This document shows, in pieces, positions 44,739-53,980 of a DNA stretch of 64,000 bases. Every line of letters begins with the position of its first letter. The first letter of the stretch is position 1. The stretch is from CAZUNO01 sp964621445 [NCBI: Candidatus Hadarchaeota archaeon]. GTDB lineage: Archaea > CAYQAE01 > CAYVLA01. The translations under genes and the position numbers were made by a program. The DNA lies in NCBI GenBank assembly GCA_964621445.1, contig CAZUNO010000007.1, forward strand, positions 1 through 64,000, given 5' to 3'. Under the pieces are notes generated by a model. That model saw only the letters and a list, made by a program, of their open reading frames with translations, searched no databases and was not told the DNA's origin.

Positions 44739-45524
44739 CTATGCATAGAGTCTAGAGTAGGGCCTCGTTTCCCGGGGTACTACCTTGCAGAACTCGGTGG
44801 GGTTCACTTCCCGTTTCAACTCGAATCTCTTCCTGAAGTCATCGATATGAGTGGTCAGGAAGTCTCTGTCCGCCTTGTCCAAGCTCTTGATCCGGGCACC
44901 CTCCCCTAGCTGCATTTCGTTGATCTTTCCACGTATGTAAATGATTCCGCCGTGCATACCAGTTCCGATGAATCTCATGCGATGTCTCTTGTATCCCAGG
45001 CCCAGAACGATCACCCGGCCTCCAGCCATATACTCCCCCAGAAAATCCTGAGCAGTTCCTCCAATCATCAAGATGGGAAACCTCTCCCCGTGCTCCTTAA
45101 TATGGAGGGCGGCTCTATAACCAGCATCCTCCCGAACCAATATGGAACCGCCTGTGGCCGACATTCCAAGTATATCCCCACATCTCCCCTCGACGATTAT
45201 CTCTCCCTCATGCATGGTATTACCAACCCCGTCCTGAGCATTCCCATGAACAACCAGGATATGTCCATCCATGAAGGACCCGAGATCGTTTCCGGGGGTT
45301 CCCCAGATCTCAATTTTGGTTGGGGGAAGGCCATTAAGCCGGGTTCCTATATACCTCTGCCCATATACCCCTCTGAGAATTATTTTCCTGCTACCCGACC
45401 GGGCTGCGGATAGAATTTCGGTGTTGAGTTCCCTGAATTCGAGCTGTCCGGCTTCGATCTCCGTGTGCTTTGTATCAGCGCTGCAGACGGGTCTCCTTTC
45501 CGGACTGGTGGTGGTTGACATCAT
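44739..45524 (-). CDS. gltB3: Glutamate synthase, GXGXG (alpha-subunit C-terminal) domain subunit
   Basis: 261 residues, a right-handed beta-helix with repeated GxxxG turns: GTPGNDLGSFMDGHILVVHGNAQDGVGN is the heart. In bacteria this is the last domain of the glutamate synthase large chain; archaea encode it as a separate protein. It transmits conformational change between glutaminase and synthase sites. Overlaps the upstream gltB2 stop by 4 bp and is the last gene of a five-gene operon. Confidence 0.9.
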   Translation of the reverse strand: MMSTTTSPERRPVCSADTKHTEIEAGQLEFRELNTEILSAARSGSRKIILRGVYGQRYIGTRLNGLPPTKIEIWGTPGNDLGSFMDGHILVVHGNAQDGVGNTMHEGEIIVEGRCGDILGMSATGGSILVREDAGYRAALHIKEHGERFPILMIGGTAQDFLGEYMAGGRVIVLGLGYKRHRMRFIGTGMHGGIIYIRGKINEMQLGEGARIKSLDKADRDFLTTHIDDFRKRFELKREVNPTEFCKVVPRETRPYSRLYA

Positions 45525-47041
45525 TGACCAGCTCCCCTTATCCCCAGAACGTCAAGCTCCCAGTCCGTTAGGCCGATGCCCCTCAACTGCTCGCGATTTC
45601 CCCGCAAGCTTTCCAGGGCATTGATGCCCATTCCTCCCAGCATTTCCTTGATCTCCAGGGACCAGGCGTGAAGTAGGCGTACCAGTCTTCTGGAAGCGAC
45701 ATCGGGATTAATTCTCTTTGATAGATATGGGTCCGTAGTACATATGCCCCAGTTACATATGCCGGTATAGCACTTCTGGCACAAGGTGCAGCCCATGGCC
45801 ACCAGGGCAGCCGTACCCAGGTACACCGCGTCTGCCCCCAGAGCTATTGCCTTCACAACGTCAGCGCTACAGCGAAAACCACCTGCGGAGATTATTGAGC
45901 ATTCGTTTCTAATCCCCTCGCTTCTCAAACGGGAATCGATTGAGGCCAGTGCCATCTCGATTGGTATGCCCACGTTATCCCGTATGGCCTTGGGAGCGGC
46001 CCCGGTTCCCCCTCTCAGGCCGTCTATCGCTATGACATCAGCTCCAGCCCTTGCTATACCGGAGGCTATGGCCGGTGCATTGTGAACGGCAGCTATCTTG
46101 ACTGAAATGGGCTTCTGGTAATTCGTCGCCTCCTTCAATGCGAATATCAACGTTCTCAGATCCTCGATCGAGTAGATATCATGCTGGGGGGCCGGGGAAA
46201 GTGCATCAGTTCCGGCGGGTATCTTTCTGGTGGATGATATCTCGGTTGAGACCTTTTCTCCTGGAAGGTGCCCACCTATGCCGGGCTTTGCACCCTGGCC
46301 AATCTTTATTTCCACCATAGACGAGTTTGCGAGATATTCAGGCTCGACCCCGAAGCGGCCTGAGGCGCATTGAACTATGGCGTGATCCTTGTATTTTCGT
46401 AATTTCTCGGGAAGTCCACCTTCTCCCGAGTTGAACAATGTCCCTGATTCATTTGCCGCTCGTGCCAGGGATTCCTGGGCCTGTCCGCTGATGGCCCCAA
46501 AGCTCAGGGCCGAGAAGATGAGAGGTGTTTCTATTTCCAGCAGAGGGTCCTCATCGCCAGCATTCCCATCCATCAATATCGCTTTCTTGGGCTTGCGTCC
46601 CAGGAACGTCCTGAGCTCCATGGGCTCTCTGAGGGGGTCGATTGAGGGATTTGTAACTTGGGAGGCGTTTAGGACCATGTGGTCCCAGTAGATCGTCTGG
46701 TCCTTATCGTTACCGCAACCGGCAAGAAGCGCCCCACCCGATTCTGCCTGCCTCTTAATATCCGATATCTTTTCCCGCGTCCAGTTAGAGTTTCGGGTAT
46801 AAGGGTGCTGGTTTTCCGAGATGCTTAAAGCGGAAGTGGGGCAGAGCACCACACATCTCTGGCATCCTGCACACTTAGATTCGTCGCTCAGGATGATGTC
46901 CCTCCCCTGGTCATATGTGTGGACATCGAATCCACACTGTCTTATGCAGACCTCACATCTGATACAGCGATCATCATCCCTGGCGATGCTGAAATTTGGG
47001 AGAAGCTGGGTTTCAAGCAACGACCTCACCCCTATGAACAC
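45521..47041 (-). CDS. gltB2: Glutamate synthase, FMN-binding central domain with ferredoxin-like N-terminus
   Basis: 506 residues. Residues 18-75 carry two [4Fe-4S] motifs (CIRCEVCIRQC and CAGCQRCVVLCP). The TIM-barrel synthase domain follows: SFGAISGQAQESLARAA, GEGG, KIGQGAKPGIGGHLPG, DGLRGGTGAAPKAI. A third cluster site is CTLCQKCYTGICNWGICTTD. It joins ammonia from the glutaminase subunit to 2-oxoglutarate using reduced ferredoxin or the reductase encoded upstream. The fused ferredoxin is typical for archaeal GltS. Confidence 0.94.
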   Translation of the reverse strand: MFIGVRSLLETQLLPNFSIARDDDRCIRCEVCIRQCGFDVHTYDQGRDIILSDESKCAGCQRCVVLCPTSALSISENQHPYTRNSNWTREKISDIKRQAESGGALLAGCGNDKDQTIYWDHMVLNASQVTNPSIDPLREPMELRTFLGRKPKKAILMDGNAGDEDPLLEIETPLIFSALSFGAISGQAQESLARAANESGTLFNSGEGGLPEKLRKYKDHAIVQCASGRFGVEPEYLANSSMVEIKIGQGAKPGIGGHLPGEKVSTEISSTRKIPAGTDALSPAPQHDIYSIEDLRTLIFALKEATNYQKPISVKIAAVHNAPAIASGIARAGADVIAIDGLRGGTGAAPKAIRDNVGIPIEMALASIDSRLRSEGIRNECSIISAGGFRCSADVVKAIALGADAVYLGTAALVAMGCTLCQKCYTGICNWGICTTDPYLSKRINPDVASRRLVRLLHAWSLEIKEMLGGMGINALESLRGNREQLRGIGLTDWELDVLGIRGAGQ

Positions 47042-48147
47042 TCATATGAAACACCATCCCCAAGGCGACCTATTATGGGAACTCCTCCCTGCGGGGACCA
47101 CGCCCTATCGAGGTCTTGGTCGATCATTCGGAGCGGAGCCTCCTCCGAGGATAGATAGAGCACGTCCCCGGAAATACCCGCGGTCAATGGCCTGAGACGA
47201 ATCCTATCGGTGAGTCCGATCATCTCTCCCTCTCTGGCAATTATTACCGAGAACGGGCCATTTAGTAGGAGTCCACCATAAGTTATTCTCAAGGCCCTGT
47301 AGAGACGCCTTTTGTCGGGTTCCATCCTATCGATGGTATCCCAAAGTGGGGGCGCTAGCACCCTTGCTGCAAGCTCCAGAGGCAGGGCATGTCCCCTTAC
47401 CAAAAGATCCATTGTGTAGGCAATGACCTCGGTGTCAGTGAAGAAGCTGCATCTATAGCCGTGGTCCTCCACGAACCTCTTGTTTGCACCGTAGGATGAG
47501 ATCTCCCCATTATGAACGACTGACCAGTCAAGCATGCTAAACGGGTGCGCACCCCCCCACCAGGCGAGGGTGTTGGTTGGAAATCTTCCATGTGCCAGCC
47601 AGATGTATCCTCTGTAGTCCTGGAGACGGTAGAACCTGGCAAGATCTCCCGGGTACCCGATCCCCTTGAAAACACCCATATTCTTCGCGGCGGAAAATAC
47701 GAAGGCATCCCCAATACCGTGGTTGATCTCCGTCACCTCTTCGGCAACCATTTCCTGTGAATTCGGTTGCCCCTCCTCCGTCCTGAGGAAGTATCGCCAA
47801 AGAATTGGGGCCTTGGCCACCGCGCTCACCTCATCGTCGGTCGGTATCCGTTCCTCGTCCCGGACATCGAAGTTTTCGTATAATCTGGCTTCGGTCAGCT
47901 CCTTTCCTTCCCTGGACTCGTACATGATATGAAACGCGTAGTCGTCGGCATGATCCGGATAAAGACCATATATCGAGAACCCGCCGCCGAGACCATTGGA
48001 CCTCTCCTTCATATTGGATATGGCCCTTATTGTGGATCGGCCATCCAGCAACTTCCCCGACATGTCCATCATTCCGAATATGGAGCAGTTGGATATGACC
48101 TTCGTGTCACCGTAAGGGTTGTTCTTCCTCTCAATATTCAGCAACAT
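47032..48147 (-). CDS. gltB1: Glutamate synthase, glutaminase (class II GATase) subunit
   Basis: 371 residues from ATG 48147 (GTG 48153 is an alternative). The N-terminal nucleophile cysteine is expected in ISNCSIFGMMD near residue 21, so a short propeptide would have to be removed, as for other class II amidotransferases. ILWRYFLRTEEGQ, WLAHGRFPTNTLAWWGGAHPF and VVHNGEISSYGANKRFVE follow, a typical glutaminase core. It overlaps gltB2 by 10 bp and the upstream reductase by about 17 bp. Confidence 0.92.
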   Translation of the reverse strand: MLLNIERKNNPYGDTKVISNCSIFGMMDMSGKLLDGRSTIRAISNMKERSNGLGGGFSIYGLYPDHADDYAFHIMYESREGKELTEARLYENFDVRDEERIPTDDEVSAVAKAPILWRYFLRTEEGQPNSQEMVAEEVTEINHGIGDAFVFSAAKNMGVFKGIGYPGDLARFYRLQDYRGYIWLAHGRFPTNTLAWWGGAHPFSMLDWSVVHNGEISSYGANKRFVEDHGYRCSFFTDTEVIAYTMDLLVRGHALPLELAARVLAPPLWDTIDRMEPDKRRLYRALRITYGGLLLNGPFSVIIAREGEMIGLTDRIRLRPLTAGISGDVLYLSSEEAPLRMIDQDLDRAWSPQGGVPIIGRLGDGVSYECS

Positions 48148-49411
48148 TATCACCTTCCGTTAGGATCTTCCGCCTGCAGGCGGTAGGCAGGTCGACCAGC
48201 GAGAAACCTTCCGCGGTGGGGGGTCTATGGAGATCACTCAGAGGGGTGCCGTTCCTCATCAACTGCAGGTATATTCCAGTATTGTCGATATTGCCGACCC
48301 GTATGAACCCCACCAGTTTGCCGTTCCTGGTAACGAATTTGCTGTAATTTAGGTCCCCTTCCTCACATACCTGGTTCCAATTACCTCCCTCCCTGGCCTC
48401 AGTGATGCCGGCGGAGAGTATTGAAGTTCCGAAAAAATGCATAGAATTCATTGAGGTAGCCCACTGCGAACTAGCTCTCTTTCCTGCCATATTGTATCCT
48501 GCAACCATGCCCTCTACATATGCGGCCGGCCAGAGAGCCAGGGTTCGGTTTTGCCCCTCGATAAAATCAAAGGTCTGGGCACAATCACCGGCAGCGTAAA
48601 TGTGAGGTACATTGGTGCTCATGGACTTGTTCACCATTATTCCCCTATCTACCTGAATCCCGGCATCCTCCGCGAGGTCGGTTCGGGGCCGAACGCCTAT
48701 AGCGACCACCAGTAATTCACAGGAGAGCCGACGTCCATCATCCAAAATCGCCAGGATCCCCTTTCCGCTTGAGCATACACTTTCGAGGGTGTGGCCGGTA
48801 ATCAAATTGAGTCCTCGATCCTTGAAGAGAAGCTGGACCATATTCGATGCCGGTTGGTCCAGGACTGATGATAGTATTCTGGAGGCTAGCTCGACAATAG
48901 TTACCTCCAGTCCGATTTCCAGAAGCGGCTCGGCCAGAGAACACCCTATCAGTCCCCCGCCCAGAATTACCACTTTGGAGATATTCCCACTTTCAATTTT
49001 CTCCCTGATAACCCGGGCATCGGATATACCGGAAAATGTCAGGGCGTTAGACCTCAAACCGGGGATAGGAGGAATGAATGGGGTGCCCCCCGTAGCCAGC
49101 AGGAGGTCATCGAACCCGATCGAGTCCCCATCATCCAATTGAACCTCACGCGAATCGGTCTCCAGTCGAACCGCCTTTTTGCCACCAAGAAATGTGACCT
49201 GGTTCCGTTCATAGAATTCCGCCGGCCGATACCATAGATCCTCCACATTCCTCTTACCGCAAATAATATCCCCAATTGAAGGTCTACTGTAGGGAGGGTT
49301 GTTTTCCTCCGATACCACACAGATATCCTGGCAACAGCCAAGCCTCCTGATGGCCTCTATGGCCCCCACCGAAGCGGCCGAGTTTCCGATTATGATGTTA
49401 TGATAACTCAT
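48131..49411 (-). CDS. FAD/NAD(P)H oxidoreductase of the glutamate synthase operon
   Basis: 426 residues, class I pyridine nucleotide-disulfide-like reductase (nitrite reductase/NADH oxidase group). IIIGNSAASVGAIEAIRR binds FAD, VVILGGGLIGCSLAEPLLEIGLEV binds NAD(P)H, and HIYAAGDCAQTFD the FAD ribityl. No redox-active cysteine pair. It probably passes electrons from NAD(P)H to the ferredoxin domain of GltB2, replacing the bacterial small subunit. Overlaps the ferredoxin gene by 4 bp. Confidence 0.9.
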   Translation of the reverse strand: MSYHNIIIGNSAASVGAIEAIRRLGCCQDICVVSEENNPPYSRPSIGDIICGKRNVEDLWYRPAEFYERNQVTFLGGKKAVRLETDSREVQLDDGDSIGFDDLLLATGGTPFIPPIPGLRSNALTFSGISDARVIREKIESGNISKVVILGGGLIGCSLAEPLLEIGLEVTIVELASRILSSVLDQPASNMVQLLFKDRGLNLITGHTLESVCSSGKGILAILDDGRRLSCELLVVAIGVRPRTDLAEDAGIQVDRGIMVNKSMSTNVPHIYAAGDCAQTFDFIEGQNRTLALWPAAYVEGMVAGYNMAGKRASSQWATSMNSMHFFGTSILSAGITEAREGGNWNQVCEEGDLNYSKFVTRNGKLVGFIRVGNIDNTGIYLQLMRNGTPLSDLHRPPTAEGFSLVDLPTACRRKILTEGDNVAEY

Positions 49412-49836
49412 GTAGTCTCCTCCAGAGATATCGCTTCGTTAGGGCAATGCTCAACGCAGGCCGGGATTTCCCGATCTTCACACAGATCACATCTGATGGG
49501 GTGATCCTTTCCCTTCCTGACCGCCCCAAATGGACATACCAGAATACAGGTCCAGCACGATCTACACCTGTCATAGTCCAGTTGAATCGAGCCATCGACT
49601 CTTTTCAGAGCCCCTGAGGGACAGGAGTATACACATGCGGGGTCATCGCACTGTCGACATTGCAGTGGAAAGGTGACCGGCATTATTTCGTGGACGGTTA
49701 CCCTTGATTCCGGGCGAGGCTTCTCCAACTTGAAGCAATTAATCAAGTCGTTGGACTTCGAGTGGGCAACGACGCACCAAATCTCGCAGAGGTGGCATCC
49801 GATGCATGCATCCTCGTTAACTGCCAGTCTATTCAA
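49408..49836 (-). CDS. Polyferredoxin-like 4Fe-4S protein, first gene of the glutamate synthase operon
   Basis: 142 residues with four cysteine groups: CIGCHLCEIWCVVA near 12-22, CRQCDDPACVYSCP, CRSCWTCILVCPFG and CDLCEDREIPACVEHCP, enough for up to four [4Fe-4S] clusters, as in DMSO-reductase-type electron carriers. Start TTG. It likely shuttles electrons between the reductase and the synthase subunits. The regulatory region with paired palindromes is directly upstream. Confidence 0.88.
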   Translation of the reverse strand: MNRLAVNEDACIGCHLCEIWCVVAHSKSNDLINCFKLEKPRPESRVTVHEIMPVTFPLQCRQCDDPACVYSCPSGALKRVDGSIQLDYDRCRSCWTCILVCPFGAVRKGKDHPIRCDLCEDREIPACVEHCPNEAISLEETT

Positions 49837-49889
49837 AGGACCACTTCAGGTACGGGGGTATAGTGGTTGTGCATATTATTGGAAAAATA

Positions 49890-49930
49890 TTTACGTATTG
49901 AAGTACGAGTTAGTATTTGAAATACGTATT
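49890..49930. promoter_or_regulatory. TACGTA palindromes upstream of the glutamate synthase operon
   Basis: Three copies: TTTACGTATT (49890-49899), AGTACGAGTT (49902-49911, imperfect) and AATACGTATT (49921-49930). The last two have centres 19 bp apart, the spacing seen at amt and glnA. They lie 55-94 bp upstream of the TTG and also upstream of the divergent AbrB-PhoU gene, so they could control both. Confidence 0.65.
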
Positions 49931-50022
49931 TAAAATCTGGTTAAACCAATTCTTAAAAATAGGAAACAAATGGGACTAAATACATAAATACGGAACAGAA
50001 TACTTTCCTAGCGTGAATAAGT

Positions 50023-51057
50023 ATGGATGTTGGGGAAGCGGAATATAGAAAGGTTCAGGTCCTTGGCCGGTCAAGTTATGCAGTAACCCTGCCCAAGGAT
50101 TGGGTGCGTGATAGGAAACTAGATTCCGGATCAGTTGTAGTTGTAACCGTTGATAAGAAGGGAATACTGCATGTCATGCCGGAGGTCATGCACTCGGAGA
50201 AGGAGGAGCCCGCCGAGAAAAAGTTAGATGCAACTGATATCACCACCGGAGGAGCTCTGGCAAGCACGATCAAGGCATGCTATAAGATCGGATACGAGAA
50301 CATCAACATAAGGCATCCAGGCGGGCTTCGCCCTGATTTAATCAGGGAGATACATGAGGCGGTTGATAGTCTATACGGAACGCTGGTGGTAAAGGAATCC
50401 GCCAATGAAACGGTTGTCCACACCTCCATAGACGTCCGTACCTTCACGGTCAGTTCCCTGATCTCCAGAATGGGTTCATTCTTCCTTTACCTATCAGAGG
50501 AGGTCGAGAAGGCTCTCAGGGAGGGCGTTTTGCAGGACCCAACGACGGTTGAGTACCGAGCGAGGGAGGTCGACAAGATATACTCGCTACTGGTAAGACA
50601 ACTAGTACAGGGAGTAAAGAGCCAGCAGGTGGCCTCGAGGGTTGGGCTGGCCGATGTGATTCAATGCCTCGGCTCTAGAATGGTTGCTAAGGCCCTCAAG
50701 GACATGACCAGAAGCATGTTCATGATATCGGGAGTCGCAAATCAGGCATCAAAAGGCAGAAAAGAGGATGTAGAGGAAATAATCCGTTTCATTAGCGAAA
50801 TTAGGGCAATGTACGATAAGGCATATCAGGCCCTCAGGCGCGAAGATGTTGAACGGGCCGCCGAGATACTTGGTGAGGAGGACTCCTTCCATAATAAACT
50901 GGTGGATTTCGAGAGATCTCTTCCCAAGGAGGAGGACCAGAGGTCCGTGATTTCGGCCGAGGTTTCCTTTGTATGGGAGCTACAGAACGTGCTCAGATCG
51001 ATAATGATACTTGCAGAAATCGCGGTTAACCGGACCGTTGAACGTGAGGAGATGTAG
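50023..51057 (+). CDS. AbrB/SpoVT DNA-binding domain fused to PhoU-like domains
   Basis: 344 residues. Residues 8-50 form an AbrB-type swapped-hairpin DNA-binding domain (RKVQVLGRSSYAVTLPKDWV, SGSVVVVTVDKKGILHVMPE). Residues 85-344 are two PhoU-like three-helix bundles with ExxxD-type metal sites. Such fusions occur in archaea, usually beside phosphate transporters; here the neighbours are glutamate synthase, hisC and glnA. It is divergent from the glutamate synthase operon across the TACGTA region, so it may be the nitrogen regulator. ATG start. Confidence 0.85.
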   Translation: MDVGEAEYRKVQVLGRSSYAVTLPKDWVRDRKLDSGSVVVVTVDKKGILHVMPEVMHSEKEEPAEKKLDATDITTGGALASTIKACYKIGYENINIRHPGGLRPDLIREIHEAVDSLYGTLVVKESANETVVHTSIDVRTFTVSSLISRMGSFFLYLSEEVEKALREGVLQDPTTVEYRAREVDKIYSLLVRQLVQGVKSQQVASRVGLADVIQCLGSRMVAKALKDMTRSMFMISGVANQASKGRKEDVEEIIRFISEIRAMYDKAYQALRREDVERAAEILGEEDSFHNKLVDFERSLPKEEDQRSVISAEVSFVWELQNVLRSIMILAEIAVNRTVEREEM

Positions 51058-51058
51058 A

Positions 51059-52138
51059 CTACCCCAGCGCTTCATTCAATGCTTCTAACAGGATCCCGTT
51101 CTGGTCCGGAGTACCGATTGTAACCCTTATGAACTGACCCTCCAGCCCCTGAACCCCCTGAAGGTCTCTTACCAATACTCCTCGATTAGCGAGTTCGTTG
51201 ACCAGGTTTGGGATTCGGGGATCGACCCTGATCATCAAGAAATTCGCTTCCGAGGGCAGGGGAAATAACCCTTCCATCCTAGATACCTCGGAAAATACCT
51301 CCAGGCGATTCTTCCTGATTCTCTCCCATATCATGGAGTAATACGGTGAGCAGGACAGAGCCGATATTGCGGCCGAAGCTGAAAGTTTACTCACGCTAAA
51401 GGGGTTCCGGGACTTGCGCATCTTGGAGATCAAGGATTCATGACCGACCGCGTATCCAACACGAAGTCCTGCCAGGCCAAAGGACTTGGACATCGATCTG
51501 GCTATAATGAGATTCGGGTGTTGATCAAGGATGTCAAGTGCAGAGCAACCGGAGAATTCGGCGTACGCCTCGTCGAGGAACACAATTCCATCGGAGTTCT
51601 CGACTATCTCTATCAATTCATGCCGCTCTATTGCCCTTCCAGTTGGATTATTGGGCGAGCAGAGAAAAGTGATTTTTGATCTCTCTCCTCCGGAAATTAG
51701 GTCACCCGACCTAACGCTATATTCCCTGTCTTCCGTGCTCGCGAAGAATATCTGGGCCTCCCTGAGCATGGACATCAGGATGTACAGGCTGTAGGAGGGA
51801 ACCGGAATTATTATCCTGTCAAAAGGTTCCACAAAGACCTTGCAGACGATATCGATGATCTCGGTGCAGCCGCCGGCCACAGCTATATTTTCCTTTGGGA
51901 AACCGATGTGTTTGCCTATCGCGGTCCTCAGATGAACATAATCAGGGTGAGGATAGCGATTTATTCTAGGTATTTCTTCGAAAATTGCCTGTTGGACCGC
52001 CGGAGCTGGAGGGTAGGGACTCTCATTTGATGCCAAGTTGACTACATGTTCGGGATCAAGACCGAATAGGCGATGGACATCCCCAGGGAACAGGCCAGGG
52101 TCGTAGGGCTCTATGTAATCAATTACATCTCTATGCAT
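51059..52138 (-). CDS. hisC: Histidinol-phosphate aminotransferase
   Basis: 359 residues, PLP fold type I. Family motifs: NLASNESPYPPAPAVQQAI, CSPNNPTGRAI, FLDEAYAEFSG and the lysine in ARSMSKSFGLAGLRVGYAVG. Catalyses the transamination of imidazole-acetol phosphate in histidine synthesis, though some homologues take other amino acids. Other his genes are not in the window. It is 4 bp downstream of the preceding small gene and likely co-transcribed with glnA. Confidence 0.88.
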   Translation of the reverse strand: MHRDVIDYIEPYDPGLFPGDVHRLFGLDPEHVVNLASNESPYPPAPAVQQAIFEEIPRINRYPHPDYVHLRTAIGKHIGFPKENIAVAGGCTEIIDIVCKVFVEPFDRIIIPVPSYSLYILMSMLREAQIFFASTEDREYSVRSGDLISGGERSKITFLCSPNNPTGRAIERHELIEIVENSDGIVFLDEAYAEFSGCSALDILDQHPNLIIARSMSKSFGLAGLRVGYAVGHESLISKMRKSRNPFSVSKLSASAAISALSCSPYYSMIWERIRKNRLEVFSEVSRMEGLFPLPSEANFLMIRVDPRIPNLVNELANRGVLVRDLQGVQGLEGQFIRVTIGTPDQNGILLEALNEALG

Positions 52139-52142
52139 GTAT

Positions 52143-52460
52143 CTAGAGCCCTTCCATCATATTTCCAAGTCTTTCAAGGCGCTTGCTGACCTCATCTATG
52201 GTTGTGTCCTTGCCGGGCTTCTCGGCAACTCCGGCCTGGGACCAGAACAGCCTGGCGATTATCAGCATTAGCTTGCCCGCGTAACCAGGTGCGTGAGGGA
52301 GGATATCAGCCGCAAGATCTCCAAATTCCTCAAGGACATCATCATCCATCTCTTTGACCATGGTGCTGGCCTTTCCCAGAAGAGAGATTGCATTTCCCAG
52401 AACCTTTTCCCTCTTCACATATGCTTTGGCAGCATCGCTCGTTACTCTATGTACACCCAT
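52143..52460 (-). CDS. Hypothetical small helical protein of the glnA operon
   Basis: 105 residues, fully helical in appearance, no transmembrane segment or cysteine. The gene is 9 bp behind glnA and 4 bp before hisC. A small helical protein next to glutamine synthetase could be an inhibitor such as those described for methanogen and cyanobacterial enzymes, but no sequence motif supports it; only position does. Confidence 0.65.
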   Translation of the reverse strand: MGVHRVTSDAAKAYVKREKVLGNAISLLGKASTMVKEMDDDVLEEFGDLAADILPHAPGYAGKLMLIIARLFWSQAGVAEKPGKDTTIDEVSKRLERLGNMMEGL

Positions 52461-52469
52461 TCTATCACC

Positions 52470-53933
52470 TCAGTAATCCATATACTTCATTATCTCCCAC
52501 GGCGTTACGTAGAGACAATATTGATTCCACTCATCGATCTTGAGACCAACAAATTGTTCGAATATGTGATCCCCGAGAAGGTCCAAGAGGACTTGATCCG
52601 TGCTCAGATGATCGATGGCGTCTCTCAAGGTGGTCGGTAGCTCTCCCACGCCGTGTTCCTCCTTCTCAGCTGCGGACAGTCCATACATGTCCGTACGTAG
52701 GGGGTCTCCAGGCTCTATCTTGTTCTTAATTCCGTCCAGCCCGGCCGCCAGCATTGCCCCGAAAGCAACGTACGGGTTGCAGGTTGGGTCTGCGGCCCTG
52801 TACTCACAACGTATGGCTCCCGGGCTGCTAAAGTATAGAGGTACCCTGATGAGGGCGCTCCTGTTCCTGGGGCTCCAGCTGATGTTAATTGGGGCCTCGA
52901 ACCCCGGGACCAATCTCTTGTAGCTATTCACGGTCGGGCAGCAGAGAGCGGTAAGGGCCTTTGAGTGTTCAATTAGCCCGCCGATGTAGTATCTGGCCGT
53001 CTGACTCAGGTTGTAATCCTCGTCAGGATCGTAGAAGACATTCTCGCCCTTGAAGGGCTCACCTTTCCAGAGGCTCTGGTGGGTATGCATTCCGCTGGCA
53101 TTATCCAGGTAAATTGGCTTGGGCATGAAGGTGGAGACCCATCCATACCTATCGGCCACGTTCTTGGCAGCGAATTTGTAGGTGTAGAAGGCGTCCCCGC
53201 ATTCGACGAGCGTCTTAGCTTTGTAATTAAGTTCGACCTGACCGGAGGTCGCAACCTCGTGGTGATGGTACTCTATATTGACATCCATGCTTTCGAGATA
53301 TGAGGCCAGTTCGTTTCTATAATCATTAGTAGTATCTTCGGGAGGCGCACGAAAGTATGCCTCCTTGGGTCTCAGAGGAACCTTCCCGGTCGTCGTCTCG
53401 GGTGACCGGGGGACCACCCTGGGGGGACCCCAGGAATCTCCCTTTCCACCATTTGGGGATACGAAGGGATCGTATACCAGGTTCGTTGGATCTATGCTTT
53501 CAAAGACAAAGAACTCAATTTCTGGGCCAAAAACCGCAGAATAGCCCATCGATTCGGCCATCTCCACCGCCTTTCTACCAACGTAACCACGTGGGTCAAC
53601 CTCGGATGGATTTCCATCGCTGCTTTCACCAAAGGCCTCGAATATGTCCCCGAAGACCATTACCGAGCGTTGAACTGGTTCCTCGATCCAGGGAATGTAC
53701 CTTAAACTGGATGTATCAGGTACCCAAACCATATCGCTACTTTCTATGGACTTAAATCCGCGAATCGATGAGCCATCGAATCCTACACCTTCCGTGGCAT
53801 CTCCTTTTATGAACTCCCTAACCGGTATGGTGAAGCTCTGGAGTATACCCCTCAGATCGCTAAACATGCACATGACGTTCTTGGCCTGAGAGTTCTCTAT
53901 TAGCTCGAGGAAGTTGTCCTTCTCCATACACAT
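52470..53933 (-). CDS. glnA: Glutamine synthetase, type I
   Basis: 487 residues forming the dodecameric enzyme that makes glutamine from glutamate and ammonia. Motifs: GVGFDGSSIRGFKSIESSDM, GPEIEFFVFE (metal glutamate), EYHHHEVATSGQVELNYK, NASGMHTHQSLWKGEP and the ATP-loop NRSALIRVP. The adenylylation tyrosine of enterobacterial enzymes is not evident. Start ATG 53933; ATG 53927 is as good. First gene of an operon with the small protein and hisC, with paired TACGTA sites upstream. Confidence 0.97.
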   Translation of the reverse strand: MCMEKDNFLELIENSQAKNVMCMFSDLRGILQSFTIPVREFIKGDATEGVGFDGSSIRGFKSIESSDMVWVPDTSSLRYIPWIEEPVQRSVMVFGDIFEAFGESSDGNPSEVDPRGYVGRKAVEMAESMGYSAVFGPEIEFFVFESIDPTNLVYDPFVSPNGGKGDSWGPPRVVPRSPETTTGKVPLRPKEAYFRAPPEDTTNDYRNELASYLESMDVNIEYHHHEVATSGQVELNYKAKTLVECGDAFYTYKFAAKNVADRYGWVSTFMPKPIYLDNASGMHTHQSLWKGEPFKGENVFYDPDEDYNLSQTARYYIGGLIEHSKALTALCCPTVNSYKRLVPGFEAPINISWSPRNRSALIRVPLYFSSPGAIRCEYRAADPTCNPYVAFGAMLAAGLDGIKNKIEPGDPLRTDMYGLSAAEKEEHGVGELPTTLRDAIDHLSTDQVLLDLLGDHIFEQFVGLKIDEWNQYCLYVTPWEIMKYMDY

Positions 53934-53980
53934 CGCCAGGTACTGTTACAATAGATCTAAGAAAAGTATTGACCAATGAG

